Shown here: positions 13,861 to 26,963 of the stretch, in pieces | Layout of the letters: every line of letters starts with the position of its first letter | How positions within the stretch are numbered: position 1 is the first letter of the stretch | Origin: Stenogyne calaminthoides | Taxonomy: Eukaryota > Streptophyta > Magnoliopsida > Lamiales > Lamiaceae | Direction of reading: 5' to 3' | Assembly (NCBI GenBank): GCA_037126765.1 | Contig: JBBCBC010000002.1 | Coordinates: forward strand, 15,841,853 to 15,905,852 | DNA: 64,000 nucleotides | Made by a program: the position numbers and the translations under genes | Notes under the pieces: generated by a model | The model's database searches: none | What the model saw: the letters and a program-made list of their open reading frames with translations, nothing else | What the model was told of the DNA's origin: nothing

Positions 13861-16800
13861 CATGTAGAGGACTTCAAGACATTTCTGAAAAATGGTTATA
13901 AAAGGAAAACGGAAATCCGAGTCAAAAGTTATGGCCAAAACAATTTTCACCATGCAATGGCCAAAACCCTAATCGCCGATTCCAGATCCTCCATCCGACA
14001 TCGCTCATCCTTGTGATCAAAGTTACAACAAGAACAAGCTAAACTCTACTACAGTTATCTATTAAAAAAAATGCGTATAGTACCCACACATATTATCTGT
14101 TGGGAAAAACGATAACAAAATCACACCAGGGTTGCGATAAAGAAAAATATTATAATACTATCTGGTGGGTCAGTTTTAGAGGGACGACGAAGCTGTGAGA
14201 CATGTAGAGGACTTTAAGACATTTCCGAAACATGGTTATAAATAGAAAATGGAAACCCGGGTAAAAAGGTATGGCCAAAACAGTTTTCACCATCCATTAG
14301 CCAAAACCCTAATGGCCGTTTTCAGATCCTCCATCCGACATCGCTCATCCTTGAGATCAAAATTACAATAAAAACAAGCAAAACCCTACTACATTTATCT
14401 ATGAAAAAAAAGCGTATACTACCCACAAATATTATCTGTTGGGAAAAACGATTACAAAATCACACAAGAGTTGCGATAGAGAAAAATATTATAATACTAT
14501 CTGGTGGATCAGTTTTAGAGGGACAGCGAAGTTGTTAGACATGTAGAGGACTTCAAGACGTTTTCGAAACATGGTTATAAAAAGAAAACGGACACCCGAG
14601 TTAAAAGTTATGGCCAAAACAGTTTTCACCATCCAATTGTCAAAACCCTAATCGCCGTTTCCAGATCCTCCATCCGACATCGCTCATCCTTGTGATCAAA
14701 ATTACAACAAGAACAAGCAAAACCCTACTACAGTTATCTATGAAAAAAAAAATATACTACCCACACATATTATCTATTGGGAAAAACGATTACAAAATCA
14801 CACAAGGGTTGCGATAGAGAAAAATATTATAATACTATCCGGTGGGTCAGTTTTAGAGGGACGGAGAAGATGTGAGACATGTAGAGGACTTCAAGACGTT
14901 TTCGAAACATGGTTATTAAAGAAAAACGAACACTTGAGTCAAAAGTTATGGCCAAAAGAGTTTTCACCATCCAATGGCCAAAACCCCAATCGCCGCTTTC
15001 ATCCTCCATCCGACATCGCTCATCCTTGATCAAAATTACAACAAGAACAAGCAAAACCCTACTACGCTTATCTATTAAAAAAAAAAATGCCTATAGTACC
15101 CAAACATATTATCTGTTGGGAAAAACGATTACAAAATCACACAAGGGTTGCGATAGAGAAAAATATTATAATACTATCCTGGTGGGTCAATTTTAGAGGG
15201 ACGGCGAAGTTGTGAGACATGTAGAGGACTTCAAGAAGTTTTTGAAACATGGTTATAAAAAAAAAAACGACACCCGAAAGTTAAAGTTATGGCCAAAAAA
15301 AGTTTTTCACCATCCAATGGAAAAACCCCCAATCGCCGTTTCCAGATCCTCCATCCGACATCGCTCATCCTTGCGATCAAAATTACAACAAGAACAAGCA
15401 AAACCCTACTACAATTATCTATGAAAAAAATGCCTATACTACCCACACATATTATCTGTTGGGAAAAAATTATTAAAAAATCACACAAGGGTTGCGATAG
15501 AGAAAAATATTATAATACTATCCGGTGGGTCAGTTTTAGAGGGACGGACGAAGCTGGGAGACATGTAGAGGACTTCAAGACATTTCCAAAACATGGTTAT
15601 AAAAGGAAAAACGGACACCCGAGTCAAAAGTTATGGCCAAAACAATTTTCACCATCCAATGGCCAAAACCCCAATCGCCGTTTCCAGATCCTCCATCCGA
15701 CATCGCTCATCCTTGTGATCAAAATTACAACAAGAACAAGCAAAACCCTACTACAGTTATCTATTAAAAAAAATGCCTATAGTACCCACACATATTATCT
15801 ATTGGGAAAAACGATTACAAAATCACACAAGGGTTGCGATAGAGAAAAATATTATAATACTATCCGGTGGGTCGGTTTTAGAGGGACGACGAAGTTGTGA
15901 GACATGTAGAGGACTTCAAGACATTTCCAAACATGGTTATAAAAGGAAAATGGACACCCGAGTCAAAAAGGTATGGCCAAAACAGTTTTCACCATCCAAT
16001 GGCCAAAACCCCAATCGCCATTTTCCAGATCCTCCATCCGACATCGCTCATCCTTGAGATCAAAATTACAACAAAAACAAGCAAAACCCTACTACATTTA
16101 TCTATGAAAAAAAAAAAGCCTATACTACCCACAAATATTATCTATTGGGAAAAACGATTACAAAAATCACACAAGGGTTGCGATAGAGAAAAAATATTAT
16201 AATACTATCTGGTGGATCAGTTTTAGAGGGACAGCGAAGCTGTTAGACATGTAGAGGACTTCAAGATGTTTTCGAAACATGGTTATAAAAAGAAAACGGA
16301 CACCCGAGTTAAAAGTTATGGCCAAAACAGGTTTCACCATCCAATTGTCAAAACCCCAATCGCCGCTTTCCATCCTCCCATCCGACATCGCCATCCTTGC
16401 GATCAAAATTACAACAAGAACAAGCAAAAACCCTACTACAGTTATCTATGAAAAAAAAATGCCTATACTACCCACACATATTATCTATTGGGAAAAAAAC
16501 GATTACAAAATCACACAAGGGTTGCGATAGAGAAAAATATTATAATACTATCCGGTGGGTCAGTTTTTAGAGGGACGGAGAATATGTGACATGTAGAGGA
16601 CTTCAAGACGTTTTCAAAACATGGTTATAAAAAAAAAACGGACACCCGAAATAAAAGTTATGGCCAAAAATAGTTTTCACCATCCAATGGCAAAAAACCC
16701 AATCGCCGCTTTCCATCCTTCATCCGACATCGCTTCATCCTTGTGATCAAAATTACAACAAGAACAAGCAAAACCCTACTACATTTATCTATTAAAAAAA

Positions 16801-19639
16801 TGCCTATACTACCCAAACATATTATCCGGTTGGGAAAAACTATAACAAAATCACACAAGGGTTGCGATAGAGAAAAAATATTATAATACTATCCGGTGGG
16901 TCAGTTTTAGAGGGACGACAAAGCTATGAGACATGTAGAGGACTTCAAGACGTTTCCGAAACATGGTTATAAAAGGAAAACGGACACCCGAGTAATAAAA
17001 GTTATGGCCAAAATAGTTTTCACCATCCAATGGCCAAAACCCCAATCGCCGTTTCCAGATCCTCCATCCGACATTGCTCATCCTTGCGATCAAAATTACA
17101 ACAAGAACAAGCAAAAACCCTACTATAGTTATCTATGAAAAAAAAATGCCTATACTACCCACACATATTATCTGTTGGGAAAACGATTACAAAATCACAC
17201 AAGGGTTGCGATAGAGAAAAATATTATAATACTATCCGGTGGGTAAGTTTTAGAGGGATGGCGAAGCTGTGAGACATGTAGAGGACTTCAAGATGTTTCC
17301 AAAACATGGTTATAAAAGGAAAACGGACACCCGAGTCAAAAGTTATGGCCAAAACAGTTTTCACCATCCAATGGCCAAAACCCCAATCGCCTTTTCCAGA
17401 TCCTCCATCCGACATCGCTCATCCTTGCGATCAAAATTACAACAAGAACAAGCAAAACCCTACTACAATTATCTATGAAAAAAAAAATGCCTATACTACC
17501 CACACATATTATCTATTGGGAAAAACGATTACAAAATCACACAAGGGTTGCGATAGAGAAAAATATTATAATACTATCCGATGGGTCAAGGGACGACGAA
17601 GCTTTGAGACATGTAGAGGACTTCAAGATGTTTCCGAAACATGGTTATAAAAGGAAAACGGACACCCGAGTCAAAAGGTATGGCCAAAACAATTTTCACC
17701 ATCCAATGGCCAAAACCCCAATCGCCGTTTCCAGATCCTCCATCCGACATCGCTCATCCTTGCGATTAAAATTACAACAAGAACAAGTAAAACCCTACTA
17801 CAGTTATCTACGAAAAAAAAATGCCTATACTACCCACACATATTATCTGTTGGGAAAAACGATTAAAAAATCACACAAGGGTTGCGATAGAGAAAAATAT
17901 TATAATACTATCCGGTGGGTCAGTTTTAGAGGGACGGTGAAGCTGGGAGACATGTAGAGGACTTTAAGACGTTTACGAAACATGGTTATAAAAGGAAAAC
18001 GGACACCCGAGTCAAAAGTTATGGCCAAAATAGTTCTCACTATCAAATGGCCAAAACCCTAATCGCCGTTTCCAGATCCTCCATCCGACATCGCTCATCC
18101 TTGTGATAAAAATTACAACAAGAACAAGCAAAACCCTACTATAGTTATCTATTAAAAAAAAGCCTATAGTACCCACACATATTATCTGTTGGGAAAAACG
18201 ATTACAAAATCACACAAGGGTTGCGATAGAGAAAATATTATAATACTATACAAAGGGGTCAGTTTTTAGATGGACCCAGCAAGGTTATGAGACATGTAGA
18301 TTACTTCAAGATGTTTACGAAACATGGTTATAAAAGGAAAACGGACACCCGAGTCAAAAGGTATGGCGAAAAAAGTTTTTACCATCCAATAGCCAAAACA
18401 CTAATGACCGTTTCCAGATCCTCCATCCGACAGCGCTCATCCTTGAGATCAAAATTACAACAAACACAAGCAAAACCCTACTACATTTATCTATGAAAAA
18501 AAATGCCTATACTACCCACACATATTATCTATTGGGAAAAACGATTACAAAATCACACAAGGGTTGCGATAGAGAAAAATATTATAATACTATCCGGTGG
18601 GTAAGTTTTAGGAGGACGGCAAAGCTATGAGACATGTAGAGGACTTCAAGACGTTTCCGAAACATGGTTATAAAAAGAAAACAGACATCCGAGTTAAAAG
18701 TTATGGCCAAAACAGTTTTCACCATCCAATAGAAAAACCCTAATCGCCGTATCCAGATCCTCCATCTGACATCTCTCATCCTTGCGATCAAAATTACAAC
18801 AAGAACAAGCAAAACCCTACTATAGTTATCTATGAAAAAAATTACATATACTACCCACACATATTATCTGTTGGGAAAAACGATTAAAAAATCACACAAG
18901 GGTTGCGATAGAGAAAAATATTATAATACTATCCGGTGGGTCAGTTATAGAGGGACGACGAAGCTGTGAGACATGTAGAGGACTTCAAGATGTTTCCGAA
19001 ACATTGATATAAAAGGAAAAATCTGACACCCGAAATCAAAAATTATGGACAAAAAGGTTTTTCACCATCCAATGGCCAAAACCCCAATTGCCGTTTCCAG
19101 ATCCTCCATCCGACATCGCTCATCCTTGCAATCAAAATTACAACAAGAACAAGCAAAACCCTACTACAGTTATCTACGAAAAAAATGCCTATACTACCCA
19201 CACATATTATCTGTTGGGAAAAACAATTAAAAAATCACACAAGGGTTGCGATAGAGAAAAATATAATAATACTATCCGGTGGGTCAGTTTTAGAGGGACG
19301 GCGAAGCTGTGAGACATGTAGAGGACTTTAAGACGTTAACGATACATGGTTATAAAAGGAAAACGGACACCCGAGTCAAAATTTATGGACAAAATAGTTC
19401 TCACTATCCAATGGCCAAAACCCTAATAGCCGTTTCCAGATCCTCCATCCGACATCGCTCATCCTTGTGATCAAAATTACAACAAGAACAAGCAAAGCCC
19501 TACTATAGTTATCTATTGAAAAAAAGCCTATAGTACCCACACATATTATCTGTTGGGAAAAACGATTACAAAATCACACAAGGGTTGCGATAGAGAAAAA
19601 TATTATAATACTATTTGAAGGGTCAGTTTTAAAGGGATG

Positions 19640-21101
19640 GCGATGCTATGAGACATGTAGAGGACTTCAAGACGTTTCCGAAACATGGTTTTAAAAGGAA
19701 AACGAACACCAGAGTCAAAAGTTATGGCCAAAACAGTTTTCACCATCCAATGGCCAAAACCCTAATCGCCGTTTCTAGATCCTTCATCCTTCATCGTTCA
19801 TCCTTGTGATCAAAATTACAACAAGAACAAGCAAAGCCCTACTACAGTTATCTATTAAAAAAAATGCCTATAGTACCCAAACATATTATCTGTTGGGAAA
19901 AACTATAACAAAATCACACAAGGGTTGCGATAGAGAAAAATATTATAATACTATCCGGTGGGTTAGTTTTAGAGTGACGGCAAAGCTATGAGACATGTAG
20001 AGGACTTCAAGACGTTTCCGAAACATGGTTATAAAAGGAAAACGGACACCCGAGTTAAAAGTTATCTCCGAAATAGTTTTCACCATTCAATAGCCAAAAC
20101 CCTAATGGACGTTTCCAGATCTTCGATCCGACATTGATCATCCTTGCGATCAAAATTAATACAAGAACAAGCAAAGCCCTACTATAGTTATGTATGAAAA
20201 AAAATGCCTATAGTACCCACACATATTATCTGATGGGAAAACGATTACAAAATCACACAAGGGTTGCGATAGAGAAAATATTATAATAATATCCGGTGCA
20301 AAAAGTTTTAGAGGTATGGCGAAGATGTGAGACATCTAGAGGACTTCAAGATGTTTCCGAAACATGGTTATAAAAGGAAAACGGACATCCGAGTCAAAAG
20401 TTATGGCCAAAACAGTTTTCACCATCCAATGGCCCAAACCCCAATCGTCGTTTCCAGATCCTCCATCCGACATCGCTCATCCTTGCGATCAAAATTACAA
20501 CAAGAACAAGCAAAACCCTACTACAATTATCTATGAAAAAAAAAATGCCTATACTACCCACACATATTATCTATTGGGAAAAACGATTACAAAATCACAC
20601 AAGGGTTGCGATAGAGAAAAATATTATAATACTATCCAGTGGGTCAGTTTTAGAGGCACAATGAAGCTGTGAGACATGTAGAGGACTTCTAGACGTTTTT
20701 GAAACATGGTTATAAAAGGAAAACGGACACCCGAGTCAAAAGGTATGGCCAAAACAGTTTTCACCATCCAATGACCAAAACCCAAATCGCCGTTTCCAGA
20801 TCCTCCATCCGACATCGCTCATCCTTTCGATCAAAATTTCAACAAGAACAAGCAAAATCCTACTACAGTTATCTATGAAAAAAAATGCCTATACTACCCA
20901 CACATATTATCTGTTGGGAAAAATGATTACAAAATCACACAAGGGTTGCGATAGAGAAAAATATTACAATACTATTCGGTGGGTCAGTTTTAGAGGGACT
21001 AAGAAGATGTGAGACATATAAAGGACTTCAAGACTTTTCCGAAACATGGTTATAAAAGGAAAACGGAAACCCGAGTCAAAAGTTATGGCCAAAACAGTTT
21101 T
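19640..21101 (+). repeat. Five-monomer segment duplicated at ~30850-32307
   Basis: Monomers 45-49 of block A match 51-55 of block B at an offset of six. Monomers 46 and 52 share AAAAGTTATCTCC and CGATCCGACAT. Monomers 47 and 53 share TAATAATATCCGGTGCAAAA. Monomers 48 and 54 share CCAATGACCAAAACCC and AAAATCCTACTAC. Monomers 49 and 55 share GAAACCCGAG and a GACATRTAAAGG variant. Both copies stop at the same base position, 88 bases after the landmark: the left copy at the C1 insertion, the right copy at the broken end of S2. Confidence 0.8.
21097..21101. repeat. Left target-site duplication of C1 (GTTTT)
   Basis: The satellite reads AAAACAGTTTT up to 21101, then the C1 LTR starts with TGTTGGGG. 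The same five bases GTTTT follow the other LTR at 30261-30265. After that the satellite resumes with CACCCTCCAATGG, exactly in register. Five bases is the usual staggered-cut length for Ty1/copia integrases. Confidence 0.92.
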
Positions 21102-22943
21102 TGTTGGGGAATGAGTTGTACAGATCTATTCGGGGTGAATATTTAAATACAAATTTAATTATTTAATTATTACTAGCATGAATTAATACTATATTAATTC
21201 AAACAATAATTGCAAAAACATGTCATGCATATAAAAAGCCACGTAAAACCTACGCATGCGGAATCTACGTGTTTACGTGAACGTACCTCTCGGGATGACA
21301 GTGAATTCGGTTGGACGGACTAACCAATAGGACTTCCCAAGTATTCCCTTAGCCCTTGCTCAACTATCCGGTGGAAGGACAGTTGTCGAACAATTAACAA
21401 AAGGAAAAAAATAAACTTTGTTGCACCACTTATGTGGATTTGCTAATTTTTCCAGCACATGGAATTGTACTTGGGAATGAAACAATCATCCCCTATTTAT
21501 AGGAGAGGAGTGGTCGAAATTTCTAGTAGAAAATCAATGTGGGAAAAGACTTTTCTTGATCATCAAGAAATCTTGAATATATCTCCTATATTATTTTTCC
21601 CATAATTAAAATATTCCACAAAAATCCCACCTCCTCAATTATGGATTATTTTTGAAAAAATGATGCAAGAATCCAACATTTGGATCTTCTTGAATTTATG
21701 AGATATTCTTGTATTTCAAGAAATACATATCTTCCATAATATCTTTTCAAGAAAATCAAGAAAATCTTTCTTGCCCATTATATTCAAAAATTTCGAAAAT
21801 TCTATATAGATAACCAAGTGGGAGATTTCTTGAATTTAATTAGATAATCTTGTATTCCAAGAATACATATCTTCATTCCATAACAAAATTCAAAGAAAAT
21901 CTTTCTCCCTCTTTTATCCATAAATTTCAAAAATTTAGAGGAAAAATAAGCAACAATATTTATTTTATTTTAATCACCTTTTTCAGTTATTGGACTATTT
22001 GTTGGGCTACTCAGGGGGCCTTTAGGAAAATTAAGATTGGACCTTCTAATGGACCTTGAATATCTAATATTGAGCCACAATATAATTCAAGCCCATAAAT
22101 ATTAATTAATCCCACTACATAATTAATATTGCACTATCCATCTTAACCCATATTACAGTCAATATGGCTCCCGGTCATTATTTCCCGTGTTTAAGATTAT
22201 CTAGCCCATTAATTAATTCAAGCCACTGAAATAGCTTTCCGTTAATTAATATTTTTTGTCCTTGGTCAAGGAACGGTTCAACATTATTATCCATACCGGA
22301 AACTAATTCCACTTGCAAGATTTGGTATGATAAAGCTTATGAACCTCCCAAGGGGGCAAATCAAACAAGCGTACTTGCACACGATTCTTCGTATTAAATC
22401 TTAGCAATCACATGTGACCAATAATATTGCCCAAGATAAAAAGTATTGAATCTCTTTGATTCGCTACCCATGATAAGTCAAAGCAATAGTCACCAATCCC
22501 ACGTGATCCTATTTAAGGGACGAAGGTTAAGAAATAACGAACCACTGAGGTCTAATTCTCCCTTGTTCAGTTCTGAAGAATTTATCCTCCTGTAGGTCCT
22601 ATTAAGTGCATCAGTCATGCATTAGTGTAATTTCTTGGTCAAGACAAACCAATCTGAGCCTTACACCTCAACCTTTCGCGATGGGTTGTTCATTTCCACC
22701 TAGGTCGTGAATGGCGTACTTTTAGTTACAAGGGACTGTTAATTTAATCTTCTGTGATCTGGTTTTACTAAATTAAATACAATGTAACACATACGAATTA
22801 TTGAACAGTTATGCAGTAAATATATGCAACATTCAATCATATTTAAAGCATCAGTGATAAACAATTTATTTCAGTAAATAAGTCTGAAAATTCAGTTTCG
22901 ATTATACAAAGTAAAAAGCATAGTTTTCAGTATAATCCCAACA
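21102..22943 (-). repeat. 3' LTR of C1
   Basis: The LTR is 1,842 bp and ends in the inverted pair TGTTGGGG / CCCAACA. It is very similar to the 5' LTR at 28441-30260 across its whole length. It retains a ~22-base stretch around 22645-22670 (CAATCTGAGCCTTACACC and flank) that the other LTR lacks. It also differs in short clusters near 21120 and 21240-21320. In element direction it is the downstream copy, next to the polypurine tract. Confidence 0.93.
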
Positions 22944-22954
22944 ATCTCCCACTT
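22944..22954 (-). other. Polypurine tract of C1
   Basis: Reading the minus strand, AAGTGGGAGAT directly precedes the LTR start TGTTGGG. This is the usual position and composition of the primer site for plus-strand DNA synthesis in plant copia elements. Confidence 0.8.
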
Positions 22955-23053
22955 ATACTCGAAGTCTGCTTTTAAGTATACTACAACATGTCTCGCGTAG
23001 TCCGTGACATCTAATGTCACCTACACGAACCTAATAATTTCTCCCACTTATAC

Positions 23054-25690
23054 TCAAAGCAGATTGGCAACAGTCTTGACACCCATTCCTTCCACATGTC
23101 TCTCGAATGTATTCAGAGGTAGACTCTTTGTGAATGGATCTGCTAGGTTTTCCTCAGACGCTATCTTTGCCACATCTATATCTCCTCTCTTAACGATATC
23201 TAGTATAAGATGGTATTTCCTTTCTATGTGTTTGCTGGCTTTGTGGGCTCTTGGTTCCCTTGAATTTGCAACTGCTCCGGCATTGTCACAATAAACAGTG
23301 ATTCTGCTGGGCAAATTCGGAACCACATCCAAGTCCACTAGGAAGTGCTTGAGCCAAACCGCTTCTTTCTCTGCCTCACTAGCAGCTACATATTCGGCTT
23401 CCATGGTAGAATCTGCGACACTTTTCTGCTTGACACTTCTCCATGTCACGGCTCCTTCCCCCATGCAAAACACACTACCGGAGGTAGATTTTCTGGAGTC
23501 TACGTCTGATTGGAAATCCGAGTCCGTGTAACCGATGGGGATTGGACTACCTGACTGATAAACCAACATTCTATCCCGAGTTCTTTTCAGATACTTCAGA
23601 ATGTTTTTAACTGCCTTCCAATGCTCTTTCCCAGGGTTACTTTGATATCTTGCTACCATGCCTACGGCAAAGCAAATATCCGGTCTCGTACACAACATTG
23701 CATACATAAGGCTTCCGACAGCCGAAGCATAAGGAATGCCTTTCATGTCATCTATCTCCTCTTGCGTCTTAGGGGACATTTTCTTGGATAGATGGATTCC
23801 ATGCCTGAAAGGTACGAATCCTTTCTTGGAATCTTGCATGCTGAAGCGTTTCAAGACAGTGTCTATGTATGAAGCTTGCGATAAGCCTATCATCCTTTTC
23901 TTGCGATCTCGAGTGATCTTGATCCCAAGGATGTGTCCGGCTTCCCCTAAGTCCTTCATATCAAACTGTTTTTAAAGTCATGCCCTTACGTCTGATAACA
24001 CCTTCACATCGTTCCCAATGATCAAAATGTCATCTACGTATAGTACTAAGAATACCAATGCAGTTCCGACACGCTTTTTATACACACAACTTTCAAACTC
24101 GTTTTGATCAAACCCATAAGACTTTATAACATGATCAAAACATTGGTTCCAAGCTCTAGATGCCTGTTTGAGTCCGTAAATGGACTTCTTGACCTTACAA
24201 ACAAGATGTTCTTGGTCTGTTTCATTGAAACCTTGGGGTTGTTGTATATAGATCTCTTCTTTAAGACTCCCATTAAGGAAAGCTGTCTTGACATCCATTT
24301 GCCAGATTTCTAAGTCGAAATGCGCAGCAATCGATAAGAGAATAAGAATGGACTTAAGCATGGCTACGGGCGAAAAAGTTTCCTCATAATCGATCCCTTC
24401 TTTCTGAGTATAACCTTTCGCCACTAGTCTTGCTTTAAAGGTTTCAACCTTCCCGTCCGGTCCTCTTTTCCTCTTATATACCCACTTGCATCCAATGGGT
24501 TTGACCCCATTAAATGGTTCGACTAGCTCCCACACTCTATTATGAAACATAGAACCCATTTCGGCCTTCATTGCTGTTTGCCAAGAATCTGCATCCTTAT
24601 CTTGGAGTGCCTCGTCATATGTCCATGGGTCCGAGGACTCTCCTATTCCCATGAATCTCTCGGGCTGTATAACAACCCTCCCACTACGACGAGGCTCCGG
24701 TTGTGAAAACGTATCGTTTGGTATATCATCTAGTACAGTTGGCACTGAGGTTTGCCCTCTAAGCTCATTTAAGGTAATCTCACTTCTGGGTTTTCTTTGG
24801 TTCATATACTCTTCTTCCAAAAATCTAAAGTGGGTGCTGATGACCACCTTTTGATCTTCGGGACCATAGAACATACACCCTTTTGTTCCCTCGGGGTATC
24901 CTACAAACAACCTTAATTCTGATCGAGGATCCAATTTACCGGCCTCCTTGTCCAACACGTAGGCCGGACACCCCCAAATTCTCATGTGTCTCATACTAGG
25001 CTTGCGCCCGGTCTACAATTCTTTGGGAGTTTTGGGAACCGATTTGGATGGCACCAAGTTCAGAATATAAGCCGCTGTTTCCAAGGCATGACCCCAGAAC
25101 GACTTGGGAAGATCAGCATAACTCATCATAGACCTAACCATTTCCAAAAGAGTTCTGTTTCTTCGCTCTGCAACCCCGTTTTGTTGAGGGGTTCCGGGTG
25201 CAGTGAGCTGGGATACAATCCCTTCATCAGATAAGTAGTTCAAAAACTCATCGCTGAGGTTTTCACCTCCACGATCAGATCGTAGAGACTTGATAAATTT
25301 TTCCCTATGATTCTCTGCTTGAGCCTTAAATTCTTTGAATTTCTCAAAGGTCTCAGATTTATGCTTCATAAGGAAAATATAACCGTACCTTGAGTAATCA
25401 TCAATGAAAGTGATTAAATACTCATAACCTCCTCTTGCTTTGGTTGACATTGGACCACATATATCTGTGTGAACGATCTCTAACACTTCTTTTGCCCTAT
25501 TCCCCTTGGCTCCAAATGCCCTCTTGGTCATTTTCCCCTCCAAACATGATTCGCAGGTTGGAAACGGTTCTACTTGGAGAAGCTCCAGAGAACCGTCTTT
25601 CACTAACCTTTGGATCCTCTTTGGATTTATATGACCTAATCTTAGATGCCAAAGAAGTGTCTCGCTTCACGCCCCGATGAACGTTTTCTT
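23054..25690 (-). pseudogene. pol: C1 pol: integrase, reverse transcriptase, RNase H (inactivated)
   Basis: On the minus strand the order is: a pre-integrase segment ending around CESCLEGK; an integrase core at 25603-25013 with HTDICGP, LRSDRGGEN and QQNGVAERRNRT holding the D-D-E residues; a reverse transcriptase at 24994-23978 with the active-site YVDD at 24029-24040; and RNase H at 23959-23054 with YTDSDF, EAEYVAASEA and KHIERKYH. Three nonsense codons break it. One TAG at 25013-25015 falls at the end of the integrase, in a spot where the family usually has Trp. A TGA and a TAA lie about 10 bases apart near 23975-23985, between the reverse transcriptase and RNase H. Further damage precedes 25603. 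Otherwise the protein is well preserved, which suggests fairly recent death. Confidence 0.9.
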
Positions 25691-25792
25691 TTCTCGGAAA
25701 TTGATTGATGTGTTATAGGATGCATTTAAGTGAGTGGTGTGCACGATTAATTGTATAGAGATTATTCGCCAACGTTAAAGATGATAAATTTA

Positions 25793-26963
25793 TCAAAAAA
25801 GAGAAATGGTAACAACTTTATTAAAAGTAACCGAATATCCATCATGAAAAAGTTTAGAAACTGAAATCAAATTCTTTCTAAAACTCAGAACGTACAGAAC
25901 ATCTCTTAAAATTAAAACTCTATCTTCAAAAGACAGGTGCACTTCTCCCACTGCTTCAGCTGCCACTCTCGTAGCATCGTCCAGTGTGATGAGGATCTCA
26001 CTTCCACTTAGTTGTCGGGTCCGTTTGAACCCCTGTAATGTGAAACAAACATGATTAGTGGATCCCGTATCCACCACCCATAAATGGGAGGCATACGCCG
26101 CTAAACAAGTTTCAACAACTAGTGAGTGAGGATTACCTTTCTTTCCTTTCCTTTTGGGATTGGAACAGGCTGACCTCCAATGTCCTTTCTCCCCGCAATT
26201 AAAACATATTCCTTTTGGTCCTTTCTTGACACCCAACCAGCTAACCGTCTTTTTCTCACTTTTCTTAGTGATGAGTTTGCTTTGGTTCTGACCACTTTCC
26301 TTTTCTTGAGACTTGCCTTCCACTGGCCTAGATCTCGAGAAAAGACTTTTGGTCCCCAATGCTTCGTCTTTCTTTCCTAAATGCTTCTCTACTATCTCCA
26401 AGGCTTCTTGTAGATTATCCATAGTAAACATGTGATCACTCACAGTAAAATCCATCGAAGCTCCTTGGCAGAGTAAGCAACAAAAATTCGATTTGGGCCT
26501 CATCACAATACTTAGTTCCGAGATAAGCCAGTTTTAGAAAATGGTGTTTGACTCTGAGAACATGCTCCCTTATAGGTGTTCCCTCAGCCATTTTCAACCT
26601 AACAACGTCGTCATTTTTAAACTGATCGATCATGCGGTCTTTTGTTAAAAACATTTCTTCAAGACTTTGCATAATTTCCGCAGCGGACTCAACACCTTCA
26701 TGAATGTGTTTCAAATCATCAGACAGCGAAGTCAAGATTACACGTTTCATGGGTTCATTGGCTTGCTCCCAAATATTATACTCATGTCTTGCCGCATCAG
26801 AAGATTCATCAGTAGGCTTACGTGGCTTGGGTACATCAAGAATCCAATAATGTTTTTGTGCAGGTAGGACAAAGCTCATATTTCGTTTCCAAATATTATA
26901 GTTTTCTCCAGTTAATTGGTGTTCTTTGAGTGTATATAACAGTGGATTAAAAGGTTGCGACAT
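25793..26963 (-). pseudogene. gag: C1 gag with zinc knuckle and protease (frameshifted)
   Basis: Gag builds the virus-like particle and the protease cuts the polyprotein. The N-terminal part (26963-26436) starts MSQPFNPLLYTLKEHQLTG and has the copia gag helices (LTSLSDDLKHIHEG, IEFLLLTLPRSFDGF). A frameshift near 26440-26460 moves the frame to 26506-25793. There a CCHC zinc knuckle, CFNCGEKGHWRSAC, and a protease motif, VVDTGSTNH, are clear. That frame ends at 25793 before the integrase, so a second break separates protease from integrase. The start at 26963 is chosen because the Met fits the family start and no open frame lies upstream. Confidence 0.88.

Larger units (their letters stand above)
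4586..21101 (+). repeat. Satellite block A, ~340-bp monomer, about 49 copies
   Basis: This is a long head-to-tail tandem array. The landmark GACATGTAGAGGACTTCAAG recurs 49 times from 4695 to 21013, and the mean spacing works out at 340 bp. Conserved words in each monomer, in order, are: GGTTATAAAAGG; CACCCGAGTCAAAAG; GCCAAAACAGTTTTCACC; CAATCGCC; CATCCGACATCGCTCATCC; AAACCCTACTAC; an A-tract; CCCACACATATTATCTGTTGGG; CACACAAGGGTTGCGATAG; and AAATATTATAATACTATC. Many short ORFs occur but they shift frame from copy to copy, so I read none as genes. Arrays of this kind are typical of centromeric, knob or subtelomeric heterochromatin. I do not recognise the family. Confidence 0.97.

Noticed and set aside
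15289..15900. 203-codon open frame across two satellite monomers, and many 60-170-codon frames of the same kind
   Set aside because: The monomer is not a multiple of three and copies vary by small indels, so frames appear and vanish between copies. The same peptides recur in all frames. They reflect the repeat, not coding.
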